A DNA stretch of 64,000 nucleotides from Strongylocentrotus droebachiensis (lineage: Eukaryota > Echinodermata > Echinoidea > Camarodonta > Strongylocentrotidae): the NCBI GenBank assembly GCA_035222895.1, contig JAVYIG010001808.1, positions 62,001 through 126,000 of the forward strand, given 5' to 3'. Below the pieces are notes generated by a model. It made no database searches. It had not been told where the DNA came from and worked only from the letters and a program-made list of their open reading frames with translations. The translations under genes and the position numbers were made by a program. This document shows, one piece after another, positions 11,674 through 23,424 of this stretch; the first letter of the stretch is position 1, and each line of letters begins with the position of its first letter.

Positions 11674-14600
11674 AGGAAGGTGAAGAATTAAGAATAGGAT
11701 AAGATAAAACATAGTGCACGGAACCCAAGTCCCACATGGATTGTGTGTGCTAACTATTCTATGCTAGCATGTGTGTGTTTGTGTGCATCCACTAGTCTGC
11801 ATCTGAACTCAAGGTTGTTTTATGCTAATACTGAGAGACTAATTAAACTCCTACATATCTTTTTTATGGTCAGAGTAACATCGTAAACATATACATGTGT
11901 ACAGTATAGCGATATGGCAGCCTACATAAATGTGTACGATGCTATAAAAAATGGAGATTTAGTGATTACATGTACATGTTTTAAAGGAAGGTGTGATTTC
12001 TAGGTAGACAAATGTATATTGTAAAGTACCAGTATTCTAAACCATTCCAGGACTTCTCAGAATGAGGACTAATATCTTGCTGGTGAGACTGAAGAAAAGA
12101 AGAAGAGATGATTGGTACTAGAACAACAAAGATAGCAATCAGAGCTGCCAACCTTGTGCGACCAAAAAAAGGAACCATGATGGCAAAAAAAGGAATTTCA
12201 AGCAAAAATAAGGAATTTATTACAACGAAACTTACAACCACGCGCGACACACTTCCAATGCAGAAATGTCCATTCCTCATGCTGTTTTTTTTCCACACAA
12301 GCAGGGTTTTTTTTCTTGTTATTTTGGTATTATCTGCGTTTCTTTCTTTTTGAGAACATTTTTCTCTTCAAGTACTGTATGTTTTAAACTATGTTATAAA
12401 CTTAGTTTTCTATTGAATTTGTGATCAAATCAACATTTTAGGGCAGTTGTTTGATGTGCGGTATGTAAAAAAAAATTTAAAAAATCCACTCGATCAGAGT
12501 GAATGGCAAATTGGCAAGAAGAGAGAGAAAGCTGAAATAGGGCGATATCAAATTGAAAGTAGCAAAATAAATAATATTTATAACAAAATGATAAACTGTA
12601 ATGTTTCAGCTCATTATTTATTAGCAGAAGACCAGAGTAGAGGTTGATTATATGCAACTTTGAATTGACTTTACATGTACATGTATGTCAATTATTAGAA
12701 TAGTTTTGTTGTCAGATAAATCTCTTGGAGGAGTGAGCATAAAGATCAGTGTATATGGGAATGATTGTTGATCTGGGTTGCAATATGCCAAGTAGAGGGT
12801 GTTATATTTTTTTTGATTTGAGCTTATGGTGGAAATACATGTACATAAAATCAAATCAAATATACAGCAATTTCCATATTTTACAGAAAGTATATCGGCC
12901 TGACGCTGGGTTTATTGTTTTGTCTAAAATTGGGTATAAATTATATAAAGGAAGTTAGTCTGAGTTTTCCTTTAGTTAAAGGTGATTTTTTTTTTAGACC
13001 CAGGGTCGTGTTAACTAAATAGTATAATACAGACCTGCATGTACATGTGCAGTATACACTAAGTGTTTAAGAATACATACAAATAAAAGTGATATTTGAC
13101 AATCTCGCATGAAAGCTTGCAAAGTGCTTCTATTTAAAACAACTTGATTTTATTCTACTTCTAAAGAGCATCCTGATTTGTTTTTCCTCTGTGTTACTCC
13201 TTGTTTGTAAATCTGAGATTGTTACTTACGCTACATATGTTGACAAAAATTCCCATGACATTTTGCCATAAAAGCCAAGAGACAACTTTATACAAAAGGA
13301 CAAGGAATATAATGTATATAAATTGAAAAGGAGAAATGTTTCTTTTGTTTCTAGGAATAAACAGTGTACCTATTTCAAAACACACTGTATACCAGACATT
13401 AATGTAATTCTCAAATAGTTATCCTATAAGCTCGTTTTCATTAGGCTCCTGATAAAACTAGACAAAGAAGAGTTTAAATTGGGGGTATTACTGGATATCT
13501 TGTACCTGAGATTTGTTTATATATATATTTTGTTCATCTCTAATTCAGGCTAAAAAGATAATTCATTCTCTTCACATACATGTATGATATGCTCTTACTT
13601 GTTTAAAGTGTATGAAGGTGAATGTTTATCAGATATATTGTAGATTGTTTTAATATCTTGCTGCGATTTGAATGAACCATGGCGTGTCAAACACAATTTT
13701 TATTTTATACATTTACTGACATGTACATGTAGATTGGAATCAGGCAATAAACATTTGTAATAATTGACAATTCCACTCAGATTGCTACTTTGTAAATAAA
13801 TCTGGAATATATTGATATCATTTGAATAAGATAGATTACATGTTCATGTATTGTATTCTCGGAAACTTGTCAAGAAATAAATAAAGATGAAATAAAAACC
13901 AAGCTCAGTTTCAAGTAAAATTTATTCTCAATATATTTTGGAAGTGTATGAGCACATCATTTGTATTTCTTTACAAAATTTCTATTTACATACTTTGTAC
14001 ATCCTTCATTTAAGATTCACACGATTTAAAAGTACATTACATTTGAAAACATATATGAAGAAGAATAGAGTACACATCTACACTGGAAAGAATATGGGTC
14101 TTTGTGTATCTGATGCAAATTCATATAGCAATAACAGTTTCTCAACCTATTGGCAAAAAGTGACCCATTTACATAATAGTAAATGTTGACACTATCATTA
14201 GTGACAGTACATAGTAAAATGTGACTTAACACTTTATACAATCCTGCTTTCAAAAATAGATTTATGTTACAATGATTCAATTTGTAATCATTACAAACGA
14301 CATAAAATATAATCCGGACATACGTCTAGTCTTAAATCCAAGGTACATAAAGTAAGTAGTGTGAATCTAAATTGTATATACATTAGATACAGAAGATGTG
14401 TTTGAAGAAAGTGTACTTTGAAATAATCTTGAGCCTATTAAATCTATGGCAGGTATTTCGAAAAGCTCTGTTTGCCCTGAGGCTTAACAAATCATTGGAA
14501 AACAAACAGCATCAGTAATAACATGTAGGGATGTATCAGTAGACCACATTTTAAGGCAAGCATTTACAGATTTAACAAGAAAGAGCGATGATAAATATTT

Positions 14601-14983
14601 TTCATTAATGGCCAACCCAGCTTCTTATTTTTTTTTAAATCTAGAATTTAATTTCTACTATACAATAGAATATATCCTTCAAGTTGAGGAAATAAATCTG
14701 TGCCACTAAAACAATCTTAAGCTACTCTGCACTAACCAATACATTTGCTATGGTCTGAAAGACAATGTTATTGGAAGAAATGGAAGCGTGTGACATGGAA
14801 AGAGCATGCCAAGTAGGAATAACTTCACAACTACATGGAAAGATTTTGCTAAGCACACACATACATGTATCATATTGGATGGAATAAAACTGTCTGAAAA
14901 CACACACTTGCTTGCATATGGAATACTACATGTATACTGCCAACCTTCCACAACAAAAAATCTGAATGCTTTTATGTACACCG

Positions 14984-15224
14984 GTGTGTTGGCTCAGTCA
15001 GTAGAACGTCCGCCTCACAACCGGGAGGTCGTTGGTTCAAACCCCGGCCGCTTCATACCAAAAGACGTTAAAAGATGGGAGTTGCTGCTACCTTGTTTGG
15101 CGTTCAACAATAAGGGATAGAGCAACGTCGATCTGGCGCTGCTCACTGGCTGTTGGGCTCACGATCAATTGGGCCAAAAGAAGTTCCATTTTCGGTTTAA
15201 CTTAATAAAATGTGGAGTGGACTT
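14984..15224 (+). mobile_element. tRNA-derived SINE, family A (SURF-like)
   Basis: The tRNA-like head has an A box (TTGGCTCAGTCAGTAGAACG) and a B box (GGTTCAAACCCC). The body includes TACCTTGTTTGGCGTTCAAC and GGGATAGAGCAACG. From memory this resembles sea urchin SURF-type SINEs. The acceptor stem does not pair and the sequence continues well beyond tRNA length, so it is not a tRNA gene. Confidence 0.75.
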
Positions 15225-15350
15225 TAAAGGGATCCGGTAACTTTGTCTCAGATTCTGAAACAAAATTCTGGATTTAGCTCATGATGCAATCATAATTATA
15301 AAATTAACCTTTAGGTCAGTCAGGAACCCCATGACTTTTACAAGCCGATC
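15223..15350. mobile_element. MITE family M3, truncated at the duplication junction
   Basis: This is the left part of the element seen whole at 21814-22205. It starts TTTAAAGGGATC and is cut at 15350, where the second duplication copy begins. The cut fixes one breakpoint of the duplication inside this element. Confidence 0.7.
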
Positions 15351-15876
15351 GTTTATTTCTAATTCGATACCAGTGATTTACAAATGTTGCTGAATTGACA
15401 TGGTTTTCAGGTGTTTTTTCTGCCCCCCAAAAGAGTTTTTGCTCTTTACGCCACTGGACTTGCACTCAATATTTACCTTAAGATTTATCAAAAGGCTTTA
15501 CATGGCTTTGATTATTTACGTCTTTGACAACCAGTAATGTCACCATCTAAAAACAGCAACTGGCAATCAAACCCTGGATTGTTTAATTTGTAGACCAGAA
15601 AATCAACCACTAAAAAATCTCACTTCTGTAATGATGATGATGATAATGATGATGATTATAATAATCTGGTTTTCTTACATAGCCCCTAATACCAGTTACA
15701 CTGTAACTGACAAAAGTGCCAACAGAATATTTTGCCAGTCACTGAATTGTGTGATGATTCTTAACATTACAGTGCACATTCTCCTCTCCCTGGGGAGCGT
15801 TTTAGTCAGTTGCTTGTTTACTAATGCACACATGCCGATCCAACCAAAATGTCAGGTACCCAGTTGCACACCTGCT

Positions 15877-16196
15877 GGGGGGTGTTTCACAAAGATCCTT
15901 TGTGGAACTCAACTCTAAGTTGGACTTAAACATTATGGAGAGCCATTTGTAGCCTTAAAATAAAATATGTTCAAAGGCAGAAATTCAAGTATTTTAGACT
16001 TCTTCATAAATTCCACATCAAGAACATGAAATCTCCTTGATGATAGAAAATATGAATGATTTGTGTCAACATGTTATGCCTTTTAGAATAACTTTTACAA
16101 AATATTTTCAAAGATGCTAACGGCTTTCCATAATTTCCATGTCCAATTTAAAGATAAGTTCAACTTTATAGGATCTTTGTGAAACACCCCCCCCCC
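15877..16196. mobile_element. Foldback MITE, family M1 (copy 2, duplicated)
   Basis: This is the copy of 9290-9610 created by the segmental duplication. It is identical except for one base fewer in the terminal C-run. Confidence 0.8.
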
Positions 16197-16705
16197 TCCC
16201 AAGGGTGGGGAGGAGCAAAGTAGAACAAAATGCCTTTCTCAGGGACATCATGTATTCAAGTTCTTAATGATTTATATCTTAATACAGGTGAATCTGTTTC
16301 TAGCTGCATCTCCCTGAGCCACGAGACAGATCAAGACCAGCATATCGACAAAGTGAATATTTCCCATCTCGATGCTAGCCTTCTTGGGGTCCTAACAAGA
16401 CAGATCTTCAGATTTCTCTAACTAGTGAAACTCCTCATCCACGACAATCAACTGATGCTTGTGTTAACCCATTTTCTGCTGTAACGGAGGGGCTCCTCCA
16501 TTAAGTCTATGAGAATTAGAGAAGTCGGTACTCAACCAGTTAAGATTCATGTTCATGTACATCATCCATTGGTTATTAGTGCTAATGATTTCAAGTTTTT
16601 TGTAATAGCAGAGAAACTTTTCTCACAATAATAATAATAATAATAATAGGCATTTCTATAGTGCCATCTATCTAGAAATTCTATTCCGAGGCGCATTTAT
16701 TATTA

Positions 16706-16905
16706 CCCCGGCTTTAGCCTAGCTGCCATTACAGCCTTCCAGCATTTCAAGGAATTAATTCCTGCCAGGTACCCATTTACATCACCTGGGTTGAGTGTGG
16801 CAATTGTAGATCAATGCTTGCCAAAGGACATTAGTACCGCGACTCGATACGCAGACCTTGTGATCGACAATCCGGCGTCGTATCCACTCGACCACGACAC
16901 CTCTA
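16706..16905 (-). mobile_element. tRNA-derived SINE, family C (duplicate copy)
   Basis: This is the duplicate of 10120-10318 in the second copy of the segmental duplication, with the same sequence. Confidence 0.75.
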
Positions 16906-17294
16906 CAATCATAAAATTTAGCTGTAGTTTCTTGGGTTTTTAATTTCAAGTAACGATTCAATAATAACATTCAGTGTGTTATGAGTAGCTAGGAGAGAGA
17001 TTATGTGGTCTAGTACCACTCATTGTGATATGAAAAAGCTAAAATAGGCCAGGACCTCAAAGTAAGGATTAAAAATAAAAATTCTTGTTCATTGACAAAA
17101 CAGTGCATTCCCTTATTATGTGAGGTACTTGTATAAGGGGGGTAGTGAGGGGAGAAGGGGGGGGGGGTCCTATTTACCAGTATTTTGGTGAATGTATCAA
17201 GAGCTGTTGTAATTGCAATACCCCCTTCCTATTTTGATTGATTTGTGTTGTAAAATGTGCATTATTTGTTTTGTGTGTCACATATTAAGCACAG

Positions 17295-17376
17295 GTTGTC
17301 TGTTGAGAGACAGAAGGGTGTTAACTCTGTTTTAAAGTGTAGGATTTAACACCCTTCTGGCTTCAATCAGACGATA
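17295..17376. mobile_element. Short foldback element, family M2 (duplicate copy)
   Basis: This is the duplicate of 10707-10788 within copy 2 of the tandem duplication. Confidence 0.65.
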
Positions 17377-17884
17377 TCTCATTATTTTTTTCATCCCTTA
17401 TTTTCTAAGCCATGTTATGTTTTCATTGAATCACATTGGAAAAACACCCCTTTTGCACTTCAAAGCAGTTTGATACATGTACTGCCTCTTAACACCTGAT
17501 GTTGTTAGCTGTTGAATGGAAGCATTGCAATATCTCGTCCATGTCCTTTCTTCTTACACAAAGATATCATCTTGAGTAGGCATAGAGGTATTACTTTGAG
17601 CTTAGATATTGTGACCAAACTCCTCATCCCTGCAAATATTATTTTGCTTGTTGATGACATACATGTACATTGTATATGTATTTTCTGTATGTTTTGAATG
17701 TTTAAAATCAAACTCAATTGGGAAATTCTACCCAAATAGACAACTACTCTAAAAGAAAGCAGAAAAATCAGAGAAGCAAACTGATGAAAGTTTCAATTAA
17801 ATCTGACTAAATATAAGAAAAGAATGAATTTTTGAAACTTTTAACTACTATACGTATGGGCACTTCAAATTGGCTGAAGCGGTA

Positions 17885-18261
17885 TAATGTCAATGAATGT
17901 GATGTAGTGCCGGACTACATGGCTCAGGAGGGTCTATGTTTTTAATGGACCCATAATAATATGCTGTCTATAATATATCTTGAGTAGTGCCCCAAGGGAG
18001 AAGGAACTTAATACTAGAAAAACAGAAATTAATGATATTTTTGTACACGGCAAACGGGAGAGTTATCCACGTCCTACGTCACAATCCACTGACCAAACTA
18101 CCAATTTGAGATTCGCATAGACTTAATAGTGATCTCATATTTCAAACATTCATAACTTCGTTACTATTGGTCCGATTCATTGCAATCTTTTGCCATTCTG
18201 TTTCTGTTATTTTTCTGCTTTCATACAAATCAAATTATTACAAGGGGTGGATTGCCCTTTA
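17885..18261 (+). repeat. Dispersed repeat R1 (copy 3, by duplication)
   Basis: This is the segmental-duplication copy of 11297-11673 and is indistinguishable from it by eye. Confidence 0.75.
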
Positions 18262-21200
18262 AGGAAGGTGAAGAATTAAGAATAGGATAAGATAAAACAT
18301 AGTGCACGGAACCCAAGTCCCACATGGATTGTGTGTGCTAACTATTCTATGCTAGCATGTGTGTGTTTGTGTGCATCCACTAGTCTGCATCTGAACTCAA
18401 GGTTGTTTTATGCTAATACTGAGAGACTAATTAAACTCCTACATATCTTTTTTATGGTCAGAGTAACATCGTAAACATATACATGTGTACAGTATAGCGA
18501 TATGGCAGCCTACATAAATGTGTACGATGCTATAAAAAATGGAGATTTAGTGATTACATGTACATGTTTTAAAGGAAGGTGTGATTTCTAGGTAGACAAA
18601 TGTATATTGTAAAGTACCAGTATTCTAAACCATTCCAGGACTTCTCAGAATGAGGACTAATATCTTGCTGGTGAGACTGAAGAAAAGAAGAAGAGATGAT
18701 TGGTACTAGAACAACAAAGATAGCAATCAGAGCTGCCAACCTTGTGCGACCAAAAAAAGGAACCATGATGGCAAAAAAAGGAATTTCAAGCAAAAATAAG
18801 GAATTTATTACAACGAAACTTACAACCACGCGCGACACACTTCCAATGCAGAAATGTCCATTCCTCATGCTGTTTTTTTTCCACACAAGCAGGGTTTTTT
18901 TTCTTGTTATTTTGGTATTATCTGCGTTTCTTTCTTTTTGAGAACATTTTTCTCTTCAAGTACTGTATGTTTTAAACTATGTTATAAACTTAGTTTTCTA
19001 TTGAATTTGTGATCAAATCAACATTTTAGGGCAGTTGTTTGATGTGCGGTATGTAAAAAAAAATTTAAAAAATCCACTCGATCAGAGTGAATGGCAAATT
19101 GGCAAGAAGAGAGAGAAAGCTGAAATAGGGCGATATCAAATTGAAAGTAGCAAAATAAATAATATTTATAACAAAATGATAAACTGTAATGTTTCAGCTC
19201 ATTATTTATTAGCAGAAGACCAGAGTAGAGGTTGATTATATGCAACTTTGAATTGACTTTACATGTACATGTATGTCAATTATTAGAATAGTTTTGTTGT
19301 CAGATAAATCTCTTGGAGGAGTGAGCATAAAGATCAGTGTATATGGGAATGATTGTTGATCTGGGTTGCAATATGCCAAGTAGAGGGTGTTATATTTTTT
19401 TTGATTTGAGCTTATGGTGGAAATACATGTACATAAAATCAAATCAAATATACAGCAATTTCCATATTTTACAGAAAGTATATCGGCCTGACGCTGGGTT
19501 TATTGTTTTGTCTAAAATTGGGTATAAATTATATAAAGGAAGTTAGTCTGAGTTTTCCTTTAGTTAAAGGTGATTTTTTTTTTAGACCCAGGGTCGTGTT
19601 AACTAAATAGTATAATACAGACCTGCATGTACATGTGCAGTATACACTAAGTGTTTAAGAATACATACAAATAAAAGTGATATTTGACAATCTCGCATGA
19701 AAGCTTGCAAAGTGCTTCTATTTAAAACAACTTGATTTTATTCTACTTCTAAAGAGCATCCTGATTTGTTTTTCCTCTGTGTTACTCCTTGTTTGTAAAT
19801 CTGAGATTGTTACTTACGCTACATATGTTGACAAAAATTCCCATGACATTTTGCCATAAAAGCCAAGAGACAACTTTATACAAAAGGACAAGGAATATAA
19901 TGTATATAAATTGAAAAGGAGAAATGTTTCTTTTGTTTCTAGGAATAAACAGTGTACCTATTTCAAAACACACTGTATACCAGACATTAATGTAATTCTC
20001 AAATAGTTATCCTATAAGCTCGTTTTCATTAGGCTCCTGATAAAACTAGACAAAGAAGAGTTTAAATTGGGGGTATTACTGGATATCTTGTACCTGAGAT
20101 TTGTTTATATATATATTTTGTTCATCTCTAATTCAGGCTAAAAAGATAATTCATTCTCTTCACATACATGTATGATATGCTCTTACTTGTTTAAAGTGTA
20201 TGAAGGTGAATGTTTATCAGATATATTGTAGATTGTTTTAATATCTTGCTGCGATTTGAATGAACCATGGCGTGTCAAACACAATTTTTATTTTATACAT
20301 TTACTGACATGTACATGTAGATTGGAATCAGGCAATAAACATTTGTAATAATTGACAATTCCACTCAGATTGCTACTTTGTAAATAAATCTGGAATATAT
20401 TGATATCATTTGAATAAGATAGATTACATGTTCATGTATTGTATTCTCGGAAACTTGTCAAGAAATAAATAAAGATGAAATAAAAACCAAGCTCAGTTTC
20501 AAGTAAAATTTATTCTCAATATATTTTGGAAGTGTATGAGCACATCATTTGTATTTCTTTACAAAATTTCTATTTACATACTTTGTACATCCTTCATTTA
20601 AGATTCACACGATTTAAAAGTACATTACATTTGAAAACATATATGAAGAAGAATAGAGTACACATCTACACTGGAAAGAATATGGGTCTTTGTGTATCTG
20701 ATGCAAATTCATATAGCAATAACAGTTTCTCAACCTATTGGCAAAAAGTGACCCATTTACATAATAGTAAATGTTGACACTATCATTAGTGACAGTACAT
20801 AGTAAAATGTGACTTAACACTTTATACAATCCTGCTTTCAAAAATAGATTTATGTTACAATGATTCAATTTGTAATCATTACAAACGACATAAAATATAA
20901 TCCGGACATACGTCTAGTCTTAAATCCAAGGTACATAAAGTAAGTAGTGTGAATCTAAATTGTATATACATTAGATACAGAAGATGTGTTTGAAGAAAGT
21001 GTACTTTGAAATAATCTTGAGCCTATTAAATCTATGGCAGGTATTTCGAAAAGCTCTGTTTGCCCTGAGGCTTAACAAATCATTGGAAAACAAACAGCAT
21101 CAGTAATAACATGTAGGGATGTATCAGTAGACCACATTTTAAGGCAAGCATTTACAGATTTAACAAGAAAGAGCGATGATAAATATTTTTCATTAATGGC

Positions 21201-21571
21201 CAACCCAGCTTCTTATTTTTTTTTAAATCTAGAATTTAATTTCTACTATACAATAGAATATATCCTTCAAGTTGAGGAAATAAATCTGTGCCACTAAAAC
21301 AATCTTAAGCTACTCTGCACTAACCAATACATTTGCTATGGTCTGAAAGACAATGTTATTGGAAGAAATGGAAGCGTGTGACATGGAAAGAGCATGCCAA
21401 GTAGGAATAACTTCACAACTACATGGAAAGATTTTGCTAAGCACACACATACATGTATCATATTGGATGGAATAAAACTGTCTGAAAACACACACTTGCT
21501 TGCATATGGAATACTACATGTATACTGCCAACCTTCCACAACAAAAAATCTGAATGCTTTTATGTACACCG

Positions 21572-21814
21572 GTGTGTAATTGGCTCAGTCAGTAGAACGT
21601 CCGCCTCACAACCGGGAGGTCGTTGGTTCAAACCCCGGCCGCTTCATACCAAAAGACGTTAAAAGATGGGAGTTGCTGCTACCTTGTTTGGCGTTCAACA
21701 ATAAGGGATAGAGCAACGTCGATCTGGCGCTGCTCACTGGCTGTTGGGCTCACGATCAATTGGGCCAAAAGAAGTTCCATTTTCGGTTTAACTTAATAAA
21801 ATGTGGAGTGGACT
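21572..21814 (+). mobile_element. tRNA-derived SINE, family A (duplicate copy)
   Basis: This is the duplicate of 14984-15224. It differs by three extra bases at the head (GTGTGTAATTGG against GTGTGTTGG), one of the few differences between the two 6.6 kb copies. Confidence 0.75.
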
Positions 21815-22205
21815 TTAAAGGGATCCGGTAACTTTGTCTCAGATTCTGAAACAAAATTCTGGATTTAGCTCATGATGCAATCATAATTATAAAATTAACC
21901 TTTAGGTCAGTCAGGAACCCCATGACTTTTACAAGCCGATCGCCTGTCTGATTATCAAGATATCTATGATTGGAATTACAAATTTTGAAAACCGTTCGCC
22001 TGACGGTTTTCATAACACTACAGTCTATTGGGGAAAACGAGTATGGTAAAACCGGTCACTCAAAGATTTTTACTTTTTTGAAGCACTTCTTGATCATTTT
22101 GAAGCGCAATTTTTTTAGGGCTTCACTATTACACCATATCACAGACACTGATAACACTTAGAGCCGTGTATCTCAGATTTAACATTGTTAAAAGATCCCT
22201 TTAAA
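21814..22205. mobile_element. MITE family M3, complete
   Basis: The ends are inverted: TTTAAAGGGATC on the left and GATCCCTTTAAA on the right. The 392-base body has no coding signal. A fragment of the right half, with CAGACACTGATAACA and ATCTCAGATTT, recurs at about 54866-54922. Confidence 0.65.
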
Positions 22206-23424
22206 AGATTATTATTGTTATATTATGTTAAAGTATCCAGAAGAAAGAAAAGAATCTAGGATTTATAATATTAGTTTAAGAAGCCCCCCAAATAGGAATG
22301 GTTGACATCCTGTTTCTGTGGAAAGAAAGAAACCTCCCGGTAATCAATATTAGTTGATGTATGGAGCAGTACTTTTTACAATGTTTTACAATCTGTTGCA
22401 TAATCATGAGAGCTATCCATACATTTCACACAGGTATTTCAAATTAATCTACACATGTACATGCACCTATTTTTTCCCCTGTTTACTCGGCACTGACACA
22501 ACTAGCTATTTCTTACTTGTTTAACTAATATATTCATGTATCTGTATTGATTACAAAAAAAATAGTAAATGGTATGTCATTAAACTGATAAATCTTAAAT
22601 CTACAAGTACCTGGGTGATGGATTTTATCATTTGTATCATTTTTGTGTGGAAGATAACTACTTGCAAATACATCCTCGAAGACTAATATTTACTGTTCAC
22701 TAATAAACACAATAATTCCTATTAGAAAATGGAAGTTTAAAAAGATACAATACAAGTATGTACATATTGCACACATTTATACACAAATCATATTGGTAGA
22801 ATGCGGAATCTACTTAAAGCTAAGACATCACAAACAATTTGAATATGGCATTATTCATATACAGCTCAAGCTTAAAATCTCTCAAAAGTTGCATAATTAA
22901 TACAAACAAAACAAAACTGCACTCATAGCCCAATATAAATAATAATACCTGTACATGTACCTAAACATACAGCCTAACATTATGCAAGTATTCGGAACCT
23001 AAAAAACAGAATGGTTTATTAAACATTTACAGGCATGTTTATTAACAATATAAACAACATTCTCAGGCTAAATATTTGTGTGACTACATTGAACTGCCGT
23101 TAAATAATAAGATAAAGTTATGAAGCTAATATATGTAGTTCATATAAAGCTTCAGTTGCTACAATGCCTGTTAGGTGACTTCAATGTTCAAATACAGATT
23201 CTCTACAAGATCGTTTCCACGTAGATAACAAATAAATTTGCTCTGAGCATCTTTTTTAGAGTAGATCATCTATCTATTAAGCCCATTATAAAATACCTAA
23301 AAGCCGGATCGATATGGAGACTTAATCTTGTGGACTGAGATTTGACAGGGCTATTGATTTTTTGTTTCTCATGCTACATTATTAGACTACAGAGACTACG
23401 ACTAAAAGGCAATCTGGTTGAGTA
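22206..23424. other. AT-rich interval downstream of the ERICH6-like gene
   Basis: No gene, RNA or transposon is recognised. On the minus strand this is immediately 3' of the ERICH6-like stop, so part should be its 3' UTR. Minus-strand AATAAA motifs near 23011 and 23036 could serve as poly(A) signals. Confidence 0.4.

Larger units (their letters stand above)
8764..15350. repeat. Segmental tandem duplication, copy 1 (6587 bp)
   Basis: This block is repeated head to tail at 15351-21941. Its left edge is at GTTTATTTCTAATTCG and its right edge at AAGCCGATC. I noticed four differences: a C-run shorter by one, a G-run longer by two, one G/A substitution near 10448, and a 3-base indel near 14990. 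Every small open frame in the block has the same translation in both copies apart from that indel. No protein-coding gene is recognised inside; it contains a MITE, SINEs, R1 and unique AT-rich DNA. Confidence 0.95.
15351..21941. repeat. Segmental tandem duplication, copy 2 (6591 bp)
   Basis: This is the second copy, in direct orientation with no spacer. At the internal junction CCGATC is followed by GTTTATT; at the end of copy 2 CCGATC is followed by GCCTG. The two sequences share one G at the breakpoint, so the join shows almost no microhomology. The right breakpoint falls inside the MITE at 21814-22205, which is therefore truncated in copy 1. Confidence 0.95.

Noticed and set aside
14984-15060. 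tRNA genes at 14984, 21572, 25198 and 52832
   Set aside because: A and B boxes are present, but acceptor stems do not pair and conserved SINE bodies follow, so these are tRNA-derived SINEs.
8764-21941. Small open frames shared by the two duplication copies
   Set aside because: Their identity reflects the recent duplication, not selection. None shows a domain or plausible splice structure.
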